Shown piece after piece: positions 21,833 through 23,940 of a DNA stretch of 23,940 bases (within the stretch, counting starts at the first letter, position 1; the number at the start of each line of letters is the position of its first letter). This DNA comes from a virus, in IMG/VR virus record IMGVR_UViG_3300034375_005284, positions 1-23,940 of that record; one strand, given 5' to 3'. The position numbers were made by a program, and so were the translations under genes. The notes under the pieces are model-generated. The model was not told the DNA's origin, made no database searches, and saw nothing but the letters and a program-made list of their open reading frames with translations.

Positions 21833-22519
21833 ATGGCAGTAAGCGTAGATACAGTATACCAAAGAGTATTGGCTATCCTTAACAAAGAACAAAGAGGGTA
21901 CGTAACTCCTCAGGAATTTAACTTGTTTGCAAACCAAGCACAGTCTGATATTTTTGAGCAGTATTTCTATGACATTAACCAGTTCGGTAGAATGCATGGT
22001 AATGACACTGAATACTCTGACATGCTTAACCTCTTGAATGAAAAAATAAACATATTCGAGAAGAATGGTAGTATGACCTACTCTGCTCCTAACTGGACGG
22101 TCCCTAGTGATCTTTACCGGTTAGGTACAATTATTTATAATGGTATTGAAGCCGAGCGTATTAACGCAAACGAATATTTATATATCAATGCTTCTCCACT
22201 TACTAAGCCCACTAACGATCGCCCAATATTTGTAGCAAATTCTTCAGGCTATAAGGTGTATGGTGCGGCTGCATTAACTTCAGGAGTATCGTGTAATTAT
22301 ATTAAAGTACCTGCAACAGTTGAATGGGCATATAACACAGTGGCCGGAAGAGCTGTATATAATTCAACGAATGCTACTGATTTTGAGTTGCATGCTTCTG
22401 AAGAAACCGAACTGGTTTTTAAAATATTACAACTAGCAGGGCTTTCTATTAAAGAACTTCAGGTTTACCAAATTGGTAACCAAATGGAAGGGCAAAACAC
22501 ACAACAAGAAAAAGCTTAA
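21833..22519 (+). CDS. Putative head-tail connector (adaptor) protein
   Basis: 228 residues. The helical N-terminus (SVDTVYQRVLAILNKEQRGY, VTPQEFNLFANQAQSDIFEQ) resembles the start of phage adaptor/neck proteins. A beta-rich centre follows (NWTVPSDLYRLGTIIYNG, EAERINANEYLYINASPL, GYKVYGAAALTSGVSCNY), then a helical end (EETELVFKILQLAGLSIKEL) and a polar Gln-rich tail. Location a few genes after the capsid gene and directly before another connector-like gene supports a head-tail joining role. The leader is AT-rich (ACACAAA before ATG) with no Shine-Dalgarno. The next gene begins 3 bases after its stop. Confidence 0.65.
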   Translation: MAVSVDTVYQRVLAILNKEQRGYVTPQEFNLFANQAQSDIFEQYFYDINQFGRMHGNDTEYSDMLNLLNEKINIFEKNGSMTYSAPNWTVPSDLYRLGTIIYNGIEAERINANEYLYINASPLTKPTNDRPIFVANSSGYKVYGAAALTSGVSCNYIKVPATVEWAYNTVAGRAVYNSTNATDFELHASEETELVFKILQLAGLSIKELQVYQIGNQMEGQNTQQEKA

Positions 22520-22522
22520 TAA

Positions 22523-23428
22523 ATGGGATTAATTAATCAAACACAAAAGCTCTATTACGAAGGCGCTGACGGCAACTGGAATAGCGGAGATGAAAATTAC
22601 GGTGATTACCAGTTTGTAAGCATTAAAGATATCATTAACAACTTCATTATTGCTTATGTTGGAGAAGATAAAATCATTAGCAAAATTAAGCGCACGGATG
22701 TTGCATTTCATGCTCAGCGTGCTTTACAAGAGCTTTCCTTCGATATACTACCCTCGGAAAAAGCTTTAGAAATTGAATTAGGGCCAGCGCTAGAAATGAT
22801 TTTGCCACAAGACTACGTTAACTACGTTCGTTTTAGCTGGGCAGATGCAGGCGGTATAGAACACATTATCTATCCTACACGTCACTCGAGCAACCCCCAA
22901 GCTATTGTCCAAGATTCTGATTACGAATACACGTTTGATGGCAATGGTGAAAAGCAGTATGCTAATAAGTCTGAAACTTTAAAGAAGTTTGAAGCATCTA
23001 ACCATGAAGCTAATAGTAAAGCAGAGCTTAGCACCAGTGAGCTCTTTAACCTTTATCGTCACGGTAGACGCTATGGGCTAAATCCCGAGTTTGCTCAAGG
23101 TAATGGTGTGTTCTACATTGATAAGCTTAAGGGTATCGCACACTTTAGCTCTAGCTTGGTAAACAAAATTGTTACATTAAAGTACATCAGTGACAGCTTA
23201 GGATCTGACGAAGATATGCGAGTGCATAAATTTGCAGAAGAAGCCGTTTACAAATATCTAGCTCATGCCATTCTGGCAACAAGAGCCAATACTCAAGAAT
23301 ATTTAGTCGCACGCTTTAAGAAAGAAGCGTTTGCAGCAAAAAGAGTTGCAAAACTCCGTATGTCTAACCTTAAGATTAGCGAGATTGCTCAAATCATGCG
23401 CAACCAGGCTAAATGGATTAAACACTAA
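22523..23428 (+). CDS. Putative neck / tail-tube-proximal structural protein
   Basis: 301 residues. It has a helical segment (FVSIKDIINNFIIAYVGEDK, then RTDVAFHAQRALQELSFDIL) and a beta-rich centre (LEIELGPALEMILPQDYVNY, VRFSWADAGG). The C-terminus (VTLKYISDSLGSDEDMRVHK, YLVARFKKEAFAAKRVAKLR, SNLKISEIAQIMRNQAKWIK) is a form I associate with neck proteins of marine phages. The pattern of a small beta domain flanked by helices fits a connector or gatekeeper. Starts at TAATAAATG and ends at TAATACATG, so spacing to both neighbours is 3 bases. Not assigned more precisely. Confidence 0.65.
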   Translation: MGLINQTQKLYYEGADGNWNSGDENYGDYQFVSIKDIINNFIIAYVGEDKIISKIKRTDVAFHAQRALQELSFDILPSEKALEIELGPALEMILPQDYVNYVRFSWADAGGIEHIIYPTRHSSNPQAIVQDSDYEYTFDGNGEKQYANKSETLKKFEASNHEANSKAELSTSELFNLYRHGRRYGLNPEFAQGNGVFYIDKLKGIAHFSSSLVNKIVTLKYISDSLGSDEDMRVHKFAEEAVYKYLAHAILATRANTQEYLVARFKKEAFAAKRVAKLRMSNLKISEIAQIMRNQAKWIKH

Positions 23429-23431
23429 TAC

Positions 23432-23940
23432 ATGCCAAAATTAGCACACAACTTTGTCCAGGGTAAAATGAACAAGGATCTTGATGAGAGACTTGTGCCC
23501 AATGGCCAATATCGTGACGCCCTAAACATTCAGGTTTCAACATCTGAAGGTTCGGACGTCGGCGCTGTTGAGAACATATTAGGTAATACTAAACTAAATA
23601 AAAAGTCGTCCTCTGTAAATTGGGCGGCTAATTTTGGTTTAACCTCTGCACAATGTATAGGTACGGCTAGAGATACTCAAAACAACAAGTTGTATTGGTT
23701 TGTTACCTCGGCATCGGTTGACACTATATTAGAGTATGATGAAGCCACAGGCTTTGTTGCCCCTATATTGGTTGATACAGGCGCAGTATTAAATTTTAAC
23801 ACGGCTAACTTTATAACCGGTGTTAACGTTTTTGAGGGGCTATTATGCTGGACTGATAATTTAAATGAGCCTAGAAAAATATTAATATCTAGGTTTAAAG
23901 CAGGTAGTACACAAAGTGGAACGAGTATAAATACTCATAC
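23432..23940 (+). CDS. Putative tail protein (tubular/stabilisation type), 3' end missing
   Basis: The ATG at 23432 opens a frame that runs to the right edge; 169 residues are visible. The start PKLAHNFVQGKMNKDLDERL and VPNGQYRDALNIQVSTSEGS followed by DVGAVENILGN is an N-terminal signature I associate with large podovirus-like tail or stabilisation proteins in marine phages. Beta strands follow (NKLYWFVTSAS, TILEYDEATG, VNVFEGLLCWTDNLNEPRKI) in the style of a beta-propeller tail protein. No stop is reached, so length and C-terminus are unknown. It follows the connector genes in the expected order for tail assembly. Confidence 0.75.
   Translation, partial: MPKLAHNFVQGKMNKDLDERLVPNGQYRDALNIQVSTSEGSDVGAVENILGNTKLNKKSSSVNWAANFGLTSAQCIGTARDTQNNKLYWFVTSASVDTILEYDEATGFVAPILVDTGAVLNFNTANFITGVNVFEGLLCWTDNLNEPRKILISRFKAGSTQSGTSINTH

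Noticed and set aside
1-23940. tRNA genes, CRISPR arrays, integrase or transposase
   Set aside because: No cloverleaf-capable intergenic space, no spaced direct repeats outside coding fibre modules, and no recombinase motifs in any supported gene.

Overview
The window is one continuous late (virion and packaging) region of a tailed double-stranded DNA bacteriophage. Every supported gene lies on the + strand. The gene content is packaging (terminase large subunit with a likely small subunit), portal, scaffold, HK97-type major capsid protein, connector/tail proteins, tail fibres and a holin. Low-GC coding, tail fibres rich in LamG-type domains, and many small proteins of a style I associate with uncultured marine phages suggest a marine virus. 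Almost no start codon has a Shine-Dalgarno sequence. Starts instead follow AT-rich leaders or overlap the previous stop, which fits a Bacteroidota (for example flavobacterial) host. The host call is inference.

Layout. 1-7333: a tail-fibre and receptor-binding locus, with a fibre truncated by the left edge, three LamG-type proteins around one small acidic protein, a fibre with a pyocin-knob-like segment, and a fifth appendage protein with its own N-terminal module and a LamG-like domain. Sequence blocks are shared between paralogues here. 7335-8297: two small unknown proteins flanking a holin-like membrane protein. 8322-10131: a GroEL-type chaperonin and, overlapping its end, a GroES-type co-chaperonin. 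10128-12758: closely packed small genes (winged-helix-like protein, Cys-rich peptide, HExxH protein, Gly-Thr-Pro repeat protein, small basic protein, coiled coil, unknown). 12758-13348: a second co-chaperonin-like protein that appears to contain two GroES-like domains in tandem. 13293-20831: terminase small-subunit candidate, terminase large subunit, portal, scaffold and major capsid protein. 20832-23940: a hairpin, a structural protein, a second hairpin, two connector-like proteins, and a tail protein cut by the right edge.

How it may work together: the phage appears to bring its own folding machine (GroEL, GroES and a divergent double GroES). The machine is encoded in the same transcription direction as the capsid and tail genes, so the simplest inference is that it folds virion proteins, as T4 gp31 does with host GroEL for the T4 capsid protein. 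The tandem GroES-like protein next to the terminase genes is the least ordinary part of the window.

No stretch longer than about 300 bases lacks a gene. The longest non-coding gaps are 78 bases (20832-20909) and 71 bases (21762-21832), each holding a hairpin. I saw no tRNA, CRISPR array, insertion sequence, integrase or attachment site.
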